Assembly: GCF_016862435.1 (NCBI RefSeq) | Contig: NZ_BOMY01000012.1 | Span: forward strand, 118,091-182,090 | Direction of reading: 5' to 3' | DNA length: 64,000 nt | From: Paractinoplanes tereljensis | Lineage (GTDB): Bacteria > Actinomycetota > Actinomycetes > Mycobacteriales > Micromonosporaceae | Part shown: in pieces, positions 47,014-55,532 of the stretch | How the letters are laid out: each line of letters starts with the position of its first letter | How positions within the stretch are numbered: position 1 is the stretch's first letter | Made by a program: the position numbers and the translations under genes | The notes under the pieces: generated by a model | What the model was told of the DNA's origin: nothing | Database searches by the model: none | What the model saw: only the letters and a program-made list of their open reading frames with translations

Positions 47014-48144
47014 ATGACAAGAACTGTGACGGATCGACTGGGTGAATATCGCCGCAAACGGGATGCAACACGCACTCCTGAGCCCGTTCCGCCGGATCAC
47101 CCGGAAGAAACCGGGCGGAACCGGTTCGTGATCCAGCAGCATCACGCCCGCAGCCTGCACTGGGACGTCCGGCTGGAGCGCGACGGCGTACTCGTCAGTT
47201 TCGCCGTCCCGCGCGGCCTCCCCCGCGACCGCACCCGCAACAACCTGGCCAAACACACCGAGGATCACCCGCTCGAATATCTGGATTTCAGCGGCGAGAT
47301 CCCGGCCGGCGAATACGGCGGCGGCCGGATGACGATCTTCGACCAGGGCACCTACGAGACCCGGAAGTGGCGCGCCGACGAGATCGAGGTGGTCTTCCAC
47401 GGCGAACGCGCCACCGGGCGATACATCTTCTTCCAGACCGGCGGCGCCGACTGGATGGTCCGGCGGATGGATCCACCCGAGCCCGGCTGGGAGCCACTCC
47501 CCGAGTTCATCCCGCCGATGCGCGCCGCCGAAACCACCAAAACCACCAAACCCCGCAAAACCGAAGACAACCTCTGGGCGTACGAGATGGGGTGGGCCGG
47601 CCGGCGCGTCACGGCGTACATCTCAGGTGGTCGCGTACGGCTGAATGAAGCCGGCGGCGGCGATGTGACCTCGTGGTTCCCGGAGATCCGGGCCCTTGGG
47701 CCGGCGCTCGCGCCGATCGAGGCGGTATTCGACGGTGAGCTGGTGGCGTTCGACGGACCGCGGCCGGACGCCAAGCTTCTGGATCGGCGCACGGCGCCGC
47801 GGGATGCCGCGGCGGCGAGGCGCGCCGCCGAGCGGACTCCGGTGCAGTTCCTCGCGTTCGACCTATTGTGGCTGGAGGGGCACGGCACGCTGGAGATCGA
47901 GTACGCGCAACGCCGGGAACTGCTCGACGGTTTGGCGGTTTCCGGCGAGCATTGGCAGACCCCGCCCTACTTCCCCGGCGGCGTCGAATTCGCCCTGGAG
48001 ACGGCCCGCGCCCAGGGTTTGCCGGCGGTGCTCGCCAAGCGGCTCGACTCGCCGTATCTGCCTGGTCAACGCAGCGAATTGTGGCGAGAAATCCCAGTGC
48101 GATCTGCCCGACCGGGTGCAGACAGAGAGCAGGACCGCATCTAG
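47014..48144 (+). CDS. LigD-like 3'-phosphoesterase with inactivated ATP-ligase domain
   Basis: The 376-residue protein has an N-terminal LigD 3'-phosphoesterase domain whose active residues are present: His43, His49, Asp51 and Arg53 in the QQHHARSLHWDVRLE region, and His85 in TEDHPLEY. The second half matches the adenylation domain of ATP-dependent DNA ligases (FDGELVAFDG; AKRLDSPYLPGQRS). The nucleophilic Lys of the KxDG motif is replaced: residues 191-197 read EMGWAGR where EMKWDGx is expected. The OB-fold domain is missing at the C-terminus. It should process DNA 3' ends but not ligate. Start ATG 47014 is uncertain, GTG 47026 is an alternative. Confidence 0.88.
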   Translation: MTRTVTDRLGEYRRKRDATRTPEPVPPDHPEETGRNRFVIQQHHARSLHWDVRLERDGVLVSFAVPRGLPRDRTRNNLAKHTEDHPLEYLDFSGEIPAGEYGGGRMTIFDQGTYETRKWRADEIEVVFHGERATGRYIFFQTGGADWMVRRMDPPEPGWEPLPEFIPPMRAAETTKTTKPRKTEDNLWAYEMGWAGRRVTAYISGGRVRLNEAGGGDVTSWFPEIRALGPALAPIEAVFDGELVAFDGPRPDAKLLDRRTAPRDAAAARRAAERTPVQFLAFDLLWLEGHGTLEIEYAQRRELLDGLAVSGEHWQTPPYFPGGVEFALETARAQGLPAVLAKRLDSPYLPGQRSELWREIPVRSARPGADREQDRI

Positions 48145-48304
48145 AGTTCAGCGCCGGTCCGCCCGAGCCGATGGTTGATCCAGAGGCCCGGCGCACCGGT
48201 AGTCCGTGCCCTTTCCGCTATCCACCGGTTCCCTTGCGGGAGCCTCGGCGGCCGGTGAAGTTTCAGGTTTGCCGGTGACCGCAGCGGAAAGGGTTTCTGA
48301 TTAG

Positions 48305-49681
48305 ATGCACGACCACCTGCCCCCAACTCCTGCCCTGAAGCCGGATATGTCTGCCGAACTCTGGAACTCCGCTGTCCGCGTCCTTGAGACCAACTGGGCC
48401 GGCGACCACATGGTCCCCTCCCGCCGGCTTTATCCCCACCAGTGGAGCTGGGACGCCGCCTTCATCGCCATCGGCCTGGCCTATGTGAACCCCACCCGCG
48501 CCTGGCGTGACCTGCGGAGCCTGTTCGAGGCGCAGTGGCCGGACGGCCGCGTTCCGCACATCGTCTTCGACCCGGCGACCGCCGAGGCCGACTACTTCCC
48601 GGGTCCGGCGTTCTGGGACGTGCCGGCCTACGGCAACCGCGCGGCCCGCGGCAGCACCGGCATCGTCCAGCCGCCGATGCACGCGATCGCCGCCTGGGAG
48701 GTCTACCGGCACGCGGCCGCGCACGGCGCGAACTGCGCGCAGGAGGCCCGCACCGAGCTCGAGTGGCTGTACCCGCGGCTGGTCGCCCAGCAGCGTTACC
48801 TGACCACCGACCGCAACCTGGGCCGAGGCGGCCTGGCCAGCATCGTGCACCCGTGGGAGTCGGGCCTGGACAACAGCCCGGCGTGGGACGAGGCGATGGC
48901 CAACGTGCCGGCCGACCTGGCCCTGCTGTCCCAGTACCGCCGTCGTGACCTGGACGTCTCGGACGCCGCGCACCGACCCACCGACCTGGACTACTCCCGG
49001 TACGTCGGCCTGGTGGTCAGCTACCGCGCCGAGGGTTACGCGGACGCCGGCCTGCTGGACCGGCACGCGTTCGCGGTGGAGTGCCCGGCGTTCAACTCGA
49101 TCCTGGCCTCCGCCGAGCTGGCGCTCGCGCAGATCGCCGGCGAACTCGGCCGAACCGCCGAGGCAGCCACCCACCGCCACCGGGCCGCCCAGATCACCGC
49201 GGCGATCATCCGGCGGTTGTGGAACGAGGAGACCGGCACGTTCCACGCCCTGGACGTGCACACCGGCAAGCTCACCCCGGCGAACTGCGTGAGCGGTCTG
49301 CTGCCGCTGATGCTGCCGGACCTGCCCGCCGACCTGGTCCAGGCGATCATGAACGAGATGCGGTCGAACCGGTTCGGGCTGCCGGTGCCCAGTTACGACC
49401 GCACCGCGCCGGACTTCGACACGATGCGGTACTGGCGCGGGCCGGTCTGGATCAACGTGAACTGGCTGGTCCGGCGGGGTCTGCTGATGCACGGCTTCCG
49501 GGACGAGGCCGAGGATCTGCGTACGGCGATGGTGCGGCTGGTGCACCGCAACGGGCATTTCGAGTACTTCCACCCGACCACGGGTGAGGGCCTCGGCGCG
49601 CCGACGTTCAGCTGGACCGCGGCCCTCTCCCTCGACCTGCTGGCGGACCGGTCAGTGCCGGCTTACGCCAAAGCCGGATAA
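48305..49681 (+). CDS. GH63-type glycoside hydrolase (mannosylglycerate-hydrolase-like)
   Basis: The 458-residue protein has an (alpha/alpha)6 barrel with HQWSWDAAFIAIGL near residue 45, HPWESGLDNSPAWDEAM near 180, and RYWRGPVWINVNWLVRRGL. This combination matches the GH63 branch that includes mannosylglycerate and glucosylglycerate hydrolases. It may break down a compatible solute. Its stop is 3 bp from the stop of the convergent mscR gene. A 160-bp gap upstream holds its promoter. Confidence 0.83.
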   Translation: MHDHLPPTPALKPDMSAELWNSAVRVLETNWAGDHMVPSRRLYPHQWSWDAAFIAIGLAYVNPTRAWRDLRSLFEAQWPDGRVPHIVFDPATAEADYFPGPAFWDVPAYGNRAARGSTGIVQPPMHAIAAWEVYRHAAAHGANCAQEARTELEWLYPRLVAQQRYLTTDRNLGRGGLASIVHPWESGLDNSPAWDEAMANVPADLALLSQYRRRDLDVSDAAHRPTDLDYSRYVGLVVSYRAEGYADAGLLDRHAFAVECPAFNSILASAELALAQIAGELGRTAEAATHRHRAAQITAAIIRRLWNEETGTFHALDVHTGKLTPANCVSGLLPLMLPDLPADLVQAIMNEMRSNRFGLPVPSYDRTAPDFDTMRYWRGPVWINVNWLVRRGLLMHGFRDEAEDLRTAMVRLVHRNGHFEYFHPTTGEGLGAPTFSWTAALSLDLLADRSVPAYAKAG

Positions 49682-49684
49682 AGG

Positions 49685-50770
49685 CTAGAAGATCACCACA
49701 GACCGGAGCACGCCGCCGGTGTGCATCTTGCCGAAGGCTTCCTCGACCTGGTCCAGCGCGATCTCCTCGGAGACGAAGGCGTCCAGGTCGAGGCGGCCCT
49801 GCTGGTAGAGCGCGGTCAGCATCGGGAAGTCCCGGGTCGGCAGGCAGTCGCCGTACCAACTGGACTTGAGCGCGCCGCCCCGGCCGAACACGTCGAGCAG
49901 CGGCAGCTCGATGGTCATCTCCGGGGTGGGCACCCCGACCAGCACCACCGTGCCGGCCAGGTCGCGGGCGTAGAACGCCTGCTTGTAGGTCTCCGGGCGG
50001 CCGACCGCCTCGATCACCACGTCGGCGCCGTTGCCGCCGGTGAGGTCCTGGACGGCCTTCACCACGTCGATCCCGCGGGCATTGACCGTGTGCGTGGCCC
50101 CGAAGCCGCGCGCCCATTCCAGCTTCTGGTCATCGGTGTCGATCGCGATGATCGTCGTCGCCCCGGCCAGCGCGGCCCCGGCGACCGCGCCGTCACCCAC
50201 CCCACCGCAGCCGATCACCGCGACCGAGTCACCCCGGGTCACCCCGCCGGTGTTGATCGCCGCGCCGATCCCGGCCATCACGCCACAGCCGAGCAGCCCG
50301 ACCGCGGCGGCGCGGGCGGACGGGTCGACCTTCGTGCACTGACCGGCCGCGACCAGCGTCTTCTCCACGAACGCGCCGATGCCCAGGGCCGGCGACAGCT
50401 CGGTGCCGTCCTCCAGGGTCATCTTCTGGGTCGCGTTGTGGGTGGCGAAGCAGTACCACGGCTTGCCGCGCAGGCAGGCCCGGCAGTTGCCGCAGACCGC
50501 CCGCCAGTTGAGCACCACGAAATCGCCGGGCGCCACGTCGGTGACCCCCGCGCCGACCGACTCGACCACGCCCGCGGCCTCGTGGCCGAGCAGGAACGGG
50601 AAGTCGTCGTTGATGCCGCCCTCGCGATAGTGCAGGTCGGTGTGGCACACCCCGCACGCCTGCACCTTCACGACGGCCTCGCCGGGCCCCGGATCGGGCA
50701 CCACGATCGTCGTGACCTCGACCGGCGCACCCTTGCCTCGGGCGATGACGCCCCGCACTAGCTGACTCAT
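49685..50770 (-). CDS. mscR: S-(hydroxymethyl)mycothiol dehydrogenase
   Basis: The 361-residue class III-like zinc alcohol dehydrogenase oxidises the formaldehyde-mycothiol adduct. It has [50 protein letters not shown] (structural zinc), [14 protein letters not shown] (NAD) and [21 protein letters not shown], characteristic of the mycothiol branch. It follows a MarR gene by 12 bp on the same strand, suggesting regulation of formaldehyde or nitrosothiol detoxification. Confidence 0.93.
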   Translation of the reverse strand: MSQLVRGVIARGKGAPVEVTTIVVPDPGPGEAVVKVQACGVCHTDLHYREGGINDDFPFLLGHEAAGVVESVGAGVTDVAPGDFVVLNWRAVCGNCRACLRGKPWYCFATHNATQKMTLEDGTELSPALGIGAFVEKTLVAAGQCTKVDPSARAAAVGLLGCGVMAGIGAAINTGGVTRGDSVAVIGCGGVGDGAVAGAALAGATTIIAIDTDDQKLEWARGFGATHTVNARGIDVVKAVQDLTGGNGADVVIEAVGRPETYKQAFYARDLAGTVVLVGVPTPEMTIELPLLDVFGRGGALKSSWYGDCLPTRDFPMLTALYQQGRLDLDAFVSEEIALDQVEEAFGKMHTGGVLRSVVIF

Positions 50771-50782
50771 CTGCCCACCTTA

Positions 50783-51253
50783 TTAGTCCGGGGGCCGCAC
50801 CTCGACCGGAGTCTGCAGGAGCGCGTCGGCCAGCTTGGTCATCTGCCGGACCTGGGCCGGGGTCAGCCGGTCGAAGACCAACTGCTGGACGGCCTCGGCG
50901 TGGCCGGGCGCGGACTCGACGATCTTGACCATGCCGGCGTCGGTGAGCACCGCGATCTGCACCCGGCCGTCCTCGGGGTCACGTTCGCGGCGCACCCACC
51001 CCTGGGCCTCGAGCCGGGCCACCACGTGCGAGAGGCGGGACAGCGAGGACGAGACGAGCTTGGCCAGCTTGCTCATCGACAGCCGGCGGTCGGGCCGCTC
51101 GGAGAGGGCGGAGAGCACGATATAACCCATGTGGGTCAACCCGGCGTCACGCTGTAATTGAGTCTCGAGCGCGGCCGGAATCTTGACGAGCACCTCGACG
51201 CAGCGGCGCCAGGCCTGCTGTTGCTCGTCCGTAAGCCATCTGGGCTCGTCCAT
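50783..51253 (-). CDS. MarR-family regulator
   Basis: The 156-residue winged-helix protein has LTHMGYIVLSALSERPDRRLSMSKLAKLVSSSLSRLSHVVARLEAQGWVRRERDPEDGRVQIAVLTDAG, the typical MarR DNA-binding part. It precedes mscR in the same direction and probably controls that operon. Confidence 0.92.
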   Translation of the reverse strand: MDEPRWLTDEQQQAWRRCVEVLVKIPAALETQLQRDAGLTHMGYIVLSALSERPDRRLSMSKLAKLVSSSLSRLSHVVARLEAQGWVRRERDPEDGRVQIAVLTDAGMVKIVESAPGHAEAVQQLVFDRLTPAQVRQMTKLADALLQTPVEVRPPD

Positions 51254-51371
51254 GGTGGAAGATTATCGGGCGCGGCCAGAAGTATCTCATTGGGGCAACG
51301 GGACGGCGACCAAACGGGCACGTCGATCGATGTGATCGTGCGCCGCGAGTAGTGTCCGCCCCGGCGCGGCG

Positions 51372-51409
51372 CCGGGACCGGCTGGCTGGGGGGCCTCGGC
51401 CGGTCCCGG
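51372..51409 (-). terminator. Terminator of the cupin gene
   Basis: An 11-bp stem (51372-51382 with 51399-51409) and 16-nt loop lie 7 bp past the stop of the cupin gene on the minus strand. Confidence 0.65.
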
Positions 51410-51416
51410 CGGCGTG

Positions 51417-51806
51417 TCAACTCGTGGGGGGCTCGTCCTTGCCGGCCTCCTCGAGGCGGTCGGCCTCCTCCTTCGTCTTGTGCACCGCGCCGTCGGCGTG
51501 CTCCGGCGGGCCGTAAACGGTGTAAAGAACCAGCGGGTTGGGCCCGGTGTTGACGAAGTTGTGCTTGCGGCCGGCGGGCACCACGACCAGGTCACCCTGG
51601 GCGACCTTGCGCTCCTGGCCGGAGACGATGGCCTGGCCGACCCCGCTGACGAAGGTGAGGATCTGGTCCACCTCGTGGACCTCCTCGCCGATCTCGCCGT
51701 TCGGCGGGATGGTCATGACGACGAGCTGGGTGTGCTTACCGGTCCACAGGACCCGGCGGAAGTCGGGACTCTGCTCCGCGACGGTGGCGATCGTGAAGTG
51801 TTCCAT
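51417..51806 (-). CDS. Cupin-domain protein
   Basis: The 129-residue protein has the cupin metal motif GEIGEEVHEVDQILTFVSG and the second motif VVVPAGRKHNFVNTGPNPLVLYTVYGPPEHADGAVHKT, with His and Glu ligands. It ends in an acidic Glu/Lys tail. Such proteins are often small metal-binding enzymes or sensors. It follows the EAL gene by about 18 bp on the same strand. Confidence 0.88.
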   Translation of the reverse strand: MEHFTIATVAEQSPDFRRVLWTGKHTQLVVMTIPPNGEIGEEVHEVDQILTFVSGVGQAIVSGQERKVAQGDLVVVPAGRKHNFVNTGPNPLVLYTVYGPPEHADGAVHKTKEEADRLEEAGKDEPPTS

Positions 51807-51824
51807 GTCCGACGGGTACCCAGG

Positions 51825-53534
51825 TCAGGAGCTCGGCAATCGTCCCGTCTGCAACGGGGAGGGCCGGCCGATCAGGTAGCCCTGGACGTAGTCGACGCCC
51901 AGCTCACGCAGCAGCCGCAGGGTCGGCTCGTCCTGCACGAACTCGGCCACGGTGTGGATCCCGTACGCCTGGCAGACCTGCACCAACGCCCGCACCAGGA
52001 CCTGGTCCTGGGGGTTGTCGACCAGGTCGACCACGTACTCCCCGTCGATCTTGACCAGGTCGATCGGGAAGATCCGCAGGTAGCGGAACGACGCATAACC
52101 CGAGCCGAAGTCGTCGAGGGCGAGCTCGCAACCGAGGTCCCGGATCGCGTCGGCGAACCGGCGGGCCTCGCTGAGGTTGCCGATCAGCGCGGTCTCGGTG
52201 ATCTCGAAGGTCAGCTGGCCGGGGTTGACCCGGTACTCCTGGATGAGGCGCACGACCTCCTCGGTGAGCCGCGGATCGCCCACCGACCGGCCGGACAGGT
52301 TGATCTGCAGGCAGGTCTCCGGCTGCTCGGCCGCCACCTGCATGGCCCGCTCGACCACCCACAGGTCGATGTCGTAGACCGCGTCGAGCCGCTCGGCGGT
52401 GTCCAGCACCTGGATCGGCGACTGCGGGCCGTCGGCCTCGTCGAGCACCCGCAGCAGCAGTTCGTGCCGGGTGACCCGGTTGGTCTGCAGTTCCAGGATC
52501 GGCTGGGCGTACAGGGTGAACCGGTCGGTGCCGAGCGCGTCGGCGACCCGGCTGCGGTAGGAACCCTGCCGGTCGCGCACCGGAACCGGATGCGCGACGA
52601 AGGTCAGCGGCCGGTCGAGGTCACGGGACTGCCGCCAGGCGTGCTCGGCGTCGATAAGCACCTCGTGGCTGCCGGCCTCGGCGTCCGGGGTGAACCGCAC
52701 CAGGCCACCCCACGCCCGGGCCCGCAGCCAGGTGTCGGGCAGCACGAAGGTCTGCGAGCGCAACGCCTGGACCAGCAACTCCGCCTCCCGGCGGGCCATC
52801 GGCCAGGAGGTGCCGCCGAGCAGCAGACCGATCTCGTTCGGGCCGACCCGGCCGAGCAGGGCACCCTCCTGCACGACGCCCTCGAGCACCCGGGCGGCGC
52901 GGTGCAGCAGGTCGGCGTTGCGGTCGGGGCGTACCCCGTCGGGATCGTCGCCGTACTTCTCCGGCTGCACCCGGATGATCAGGATGGCGCCGCCACCCCG
53001 GCGCTGAGCCCGGTCGATCTCGTCGGCGAACCGGGCCCGGGTGAGCAGGCCGGTGGCCGGGTCGGGGTCGACCAGGGAGTGCTGCACGGTCTCGCCCCGG
53101 CGGGCCAGCCGGGCGATCTCGCGGCGGGCGCGCTCGCGCCCGGAGACGTCGGTGACCGTGCCGCGGATGCCGCGAACCGTGCCGTCCGGGCTCTTCACCG
53201 GTTCGAGCCGGCAGTCCACGTCGAACCAGCCGCCGTCCAGGCGCATCAGGCGCACGGTGGTCCGCACCGGGGTCCGGCTGGTCCACGTCTGGGTGATAGC
53301 GCCGAGCGCCTTGGCGTGGTCGTCGCGGTGCACGTAACGGGTAAGGACCTTGCGGCTCACCTCGTTCTGGGTGGGCGACTGGCCGAGCATGGCACGAAGC
53401 TGCGTCGACCAGACGATCTGGTCGCCGGTGGCGGTGTAGGAGAACCAGGCCGGACCGTGCGCGTCGTCGGCCGGGGTGCGCGGCTCGGGCAGAGCAGGGG
53501 ACACCGTGCGGCGCTCTTCGGGCGCAGCCATCAC
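51825..53534 (-). CDS. PAS-GGDEF-EAL cyclic di-GMP protein with degenerate GGDEF
   Basis: The 569-residue protein has a PAS domain (about residues 30-135), a GGDEF domain (about 150-300) and an EAL domain (about 315-560). GGDEF is degenerate: the signature site reads RVGPNEIG, so cyclic di-GMP synthesis is unlikely. EAL motifs are mostly intact: HELLLR in place of EAL-LR keeps the Glu, then LQINLSG, FEITETALIG, LALDDFGSGYASF, LVKIDGEYV and YVQGYLIGRP. It is therefore probably a phosphodiesterase controlled by PAS. Start at GTG 53534 or ATG 53531 after GGGGGAGG. Confidence 0.93.
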   Translation of the reverse strand: MMAAPEERRTVSPALPEPRTPADDAHGPAWFSYTATGDQIVWSTQLRAMLGQSPTQNEVSRKVLTRYVHRDDHAKALGAITQTWTSRTPVRTTVRLMRLDGGWFDVDCRLEPVKSPDGTVRGIRGTVTDVSGRERARREIARLARRGETVQHSLVDPDPATGLLTRARFADEIDRAQRRGGGAILIIRVQPEKYGDDPDGVRPDRNADLLHRAARVLEGVVQEGALLGRVGPNEIGLLLGGTSWPMARREAELLVQALRSQTFVLPDTWLRARAWGGLVRFTPDAEAGSHEVLIDAEHAWRQSRDLDRPLTFVAHPVPVRDRQGSYRSRVADALGTDRFTLYAQPILELQTNRVTRHELLLRVLDEADGPQSPIQVLDTAERLDAVYDIDLWVVERAMQVAAEQPETCLQINLSGRSVGDPRLTEEVVRLIQEYRVNPGQLTFEITETALIGNLSEARRFADAIRDLGCELALDDFGSGYASFRYLRIFPIDLVKIDGEYVVDLVDNPQDQVLVRALVQVCQAYGIHTVAEFVQDEPTLRLLRELGVDYVQGYLIGRPSPLQTGRLPSS

Positions 53535-53904
53535 CCACTCACCTCCCCCACCGTGCTTTCAACCCCCGACCTATTACCACCCGTCACGGCGCGGATATAA
53601 CAGGTCTCGGCTGCGTCAATGTTTTGACGGGCCCGCCCCCGGACCCACGAAGTGCAGCTACTCGCCCGATCAGAGTAGGGAATCAACCGATCGGATGACC
53701 ACTGCGCTGCGTAATTTCGTGGGCGGTTTAACGCCTGAATCATGACGGACAGTCACTGCCAGTGCCGACTGTGGAACCTTGCGCAACACCTACCCGCAGA
53801 CCGTGCCAACCATGCACGGACAGCTTCACGACAGACGCTCCGCGTAACTAGATCACTAACCGGTGGATATGGTGGCGATTGGACTAGAAACGGAGCGAGG
53901 TCGC
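53535..53904. other. 370-bp divergent intergenic region
   Basis: This stretch separates the EAL gene and the Mrr-like gene, which diverge. It is less GC-rich than its surroundings and likely holds both promoters. No RNA gene or convincing repeat was recognised. Confidence 0.6.
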
Positions 53905-55515
53905 ATGGGGATCATCCGGGACATGCAGCGGGCGCAAGCCACTCAGAACGCCGCCGAGCAGCGCGCCAACAATGCCGCCGCCCAGCAGCGCGAACTGATC
54001 AGGAGGAACGCCGACCTGGCGATTCACGCGGCCCAGGAGGCCGCGTCGGACGTGGAACGCCAGCGGGAACGCCAGCGCCTCTACGTCGAGGCGCGGACCG
54101 CCGACGCCGCCGCGGCCAACGCCGACGTGCGGGCCCGGATCAGCGACCTGGACACGCTGCTGCTCTCCACCCTGGACGTGGATGATCACATCGACCTCGA
54201 CCAGTTCAAGAAACCCCTGACGGTCCCGCCGTTCGACCCCGGCCCGCTCGGCCGGCCGCTGCCCGAACCGGCCTGGCAGAGCTATGTGCCGCCGCAACCG
54301 CGCGGCGTCGGCAAGATCCTCGGCGGAGACCGCCTGCATCAGCAACAGACCGCGAACGCGCGAAACGCCTACGAACAGGCGCGGGCCAGGTGGGTGGCGG
54401 CCGAGGAGCGGCGCCAACGCCAGCTGACCCAGCGCAAGCAGGCGTACGAGGAAAGCCTGCACGCCCACGCCACCAAGTTGACCGCCTACAACGCCGAGGT
54501 CGATCGCTTCGCCGCCGCGGTGGCCGGCGCCGACCCGGCCTCGGTAGTCGAGTACTTCGCCATGGTGCTCGGCAACTCGGTCTACCCCGACGACTTCCCG
54601 CAGCACTTCCGCCTGGCCTACCTGCCGAAGCAGAAGCACCTGCTGATCGAGTACCACCTGCCGCCGATCGAGGTGATCCCGGTGGTCCGCGAATACCGGT
54701 TCGACCGGGTCCGCGACGACCTGGCCGCGGTCCCCCGGGACGAGGGCGAGATCCGCAACCGCTACGTCGACGTGATCGCCCGGGTGACCCTGCGCACCAT
54801 CCACGAGATCATCGAGGCGGACCGCGGCGGCCTGGTCCGGCAGGTGTCGTTCAACGGCATCGTCGACACCATCGACCGGCGTACCGGCCGGTTCGTCCGT
54901 CCCTGCCTGGTCTCGGTGCAGGCCGACCGGGACACCTTCGCCGCGATCAAGCTGCGCCGGGTCGACCCGGTCGCCTGCCTCAAGCACCTGCAGGGCGCGC
55001 TCTCGACCACCCCCGACGAGCTGACCGCGGTCCCGCCGAAGATCGATTTCGAGGTGGATGCCGACCGGGACTACACCGAGGAGTTCAACGTCCTCGCCGA
55101 GATCGACGCCCGCCCCAACCTGGTCACCCTGACCGACGAACAGTGGGAACAGCAGATCGCCGACCTGTTCGGCGTGATGGGCCTGGCGATGGGCGACTCG
55201 TCCCGCACGGCCGTCGGGATTCGGTGGACGGCCACCGACCCACGCCCGATCTTCGGCGGCACGGTGGTCCTGCACGCCATCCGGGGTGGCGCGGCCGGCT
55301 CCGGCGCGGTGCACGCCCTGGCCGGCGCGGTCGCGGCCGCGGGCGCCTCGAAGGGCATCCTGGTCTCGCTGAACGGCATCGACCCGGAGGCGTACGACGC
55401 CCTGGCCGGCCGCCCGCTCGAGTTGATCGACGGCCCGGGCCTGGTCACCCTGCTGGCCAGCCATTGCCGCATCAAGGCCCGCATCGACCGGGCCACCACC
55501 GCCACGCCCCGGTGA
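53905..55515 (+). CDS. Mrr-like restriction-endonuclease-fold protein with coiled coil, catalytic site degenerate
   Basis: The 536-residue protein starts with a strongly helical Ala/Gln/Arg-rich coiled coil (residues 1-85), a Pro-rich linker, a second charged helix (about 150-200), a central domain of unknown type and a C-terminal Mrr-like domain. That domain shows the usual pattern ...VHALAGAVAAAGASKGILVSLNG...ELIDGPGLVTLLASH. The strand that normally carries Q-x-K reads VVLHAIR, so the catalytic Gln and Lys are replaced and nuclease activity is doubtful. ATG 53905 is favoured over GTG 53863. Its stop is 17 bp from the stop of the convergent helicase-nuclease-arginase gene; both may belong to a DNA-defence locus. 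Confidence 0.78.
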   Translation: MGIIRDMQRAQATQNAAEQRANNAAAQQRELIRRNADLAIHAAQEAASDVERQRERQRLYVEARTADAAAANADVRARISDLDTLLLSTLDVDDHIDLDQFKKPLTVPPFDPGPLGRPLPEPAWQSYVPPQPRGVGKILGGDRLHQQQTANARNAYEQARARWVAAEERRQRQLTQRKQAYEESLHAHATKLTAYNAEVDRFAAAVAGADPASVVEYFAMVLGNSVYPDDFPQHFRLAYLPKQKHLLIEYHLPPIEVIPVVREYRFDRVRDDLAAVPRDEGEIRNRYVDVIARVTLRTIHEIIEADRGGLVRQVSFNGIVDTIDRRTGRFVRPCLVSVQADRDTFAAIKLRRVDPVACLKHLQGALSTTPDELTAVPPKIDFEVDADRDYTEEFNVLAEIDARPNLVTLTDEQWEQQIADLFGVMGLAMGDSSRTAVGIRWTATDPRPIFGGTVVLHAIRGGAAGSGAVHALAGAVAAAGASKGILVSLNGIDPEAYDALAGRPLELIDGPGLVTLLASHCRIKARIDRATTATPR

Positions 55516-55532
55516 GAGGCGCGGCGGCCAAT

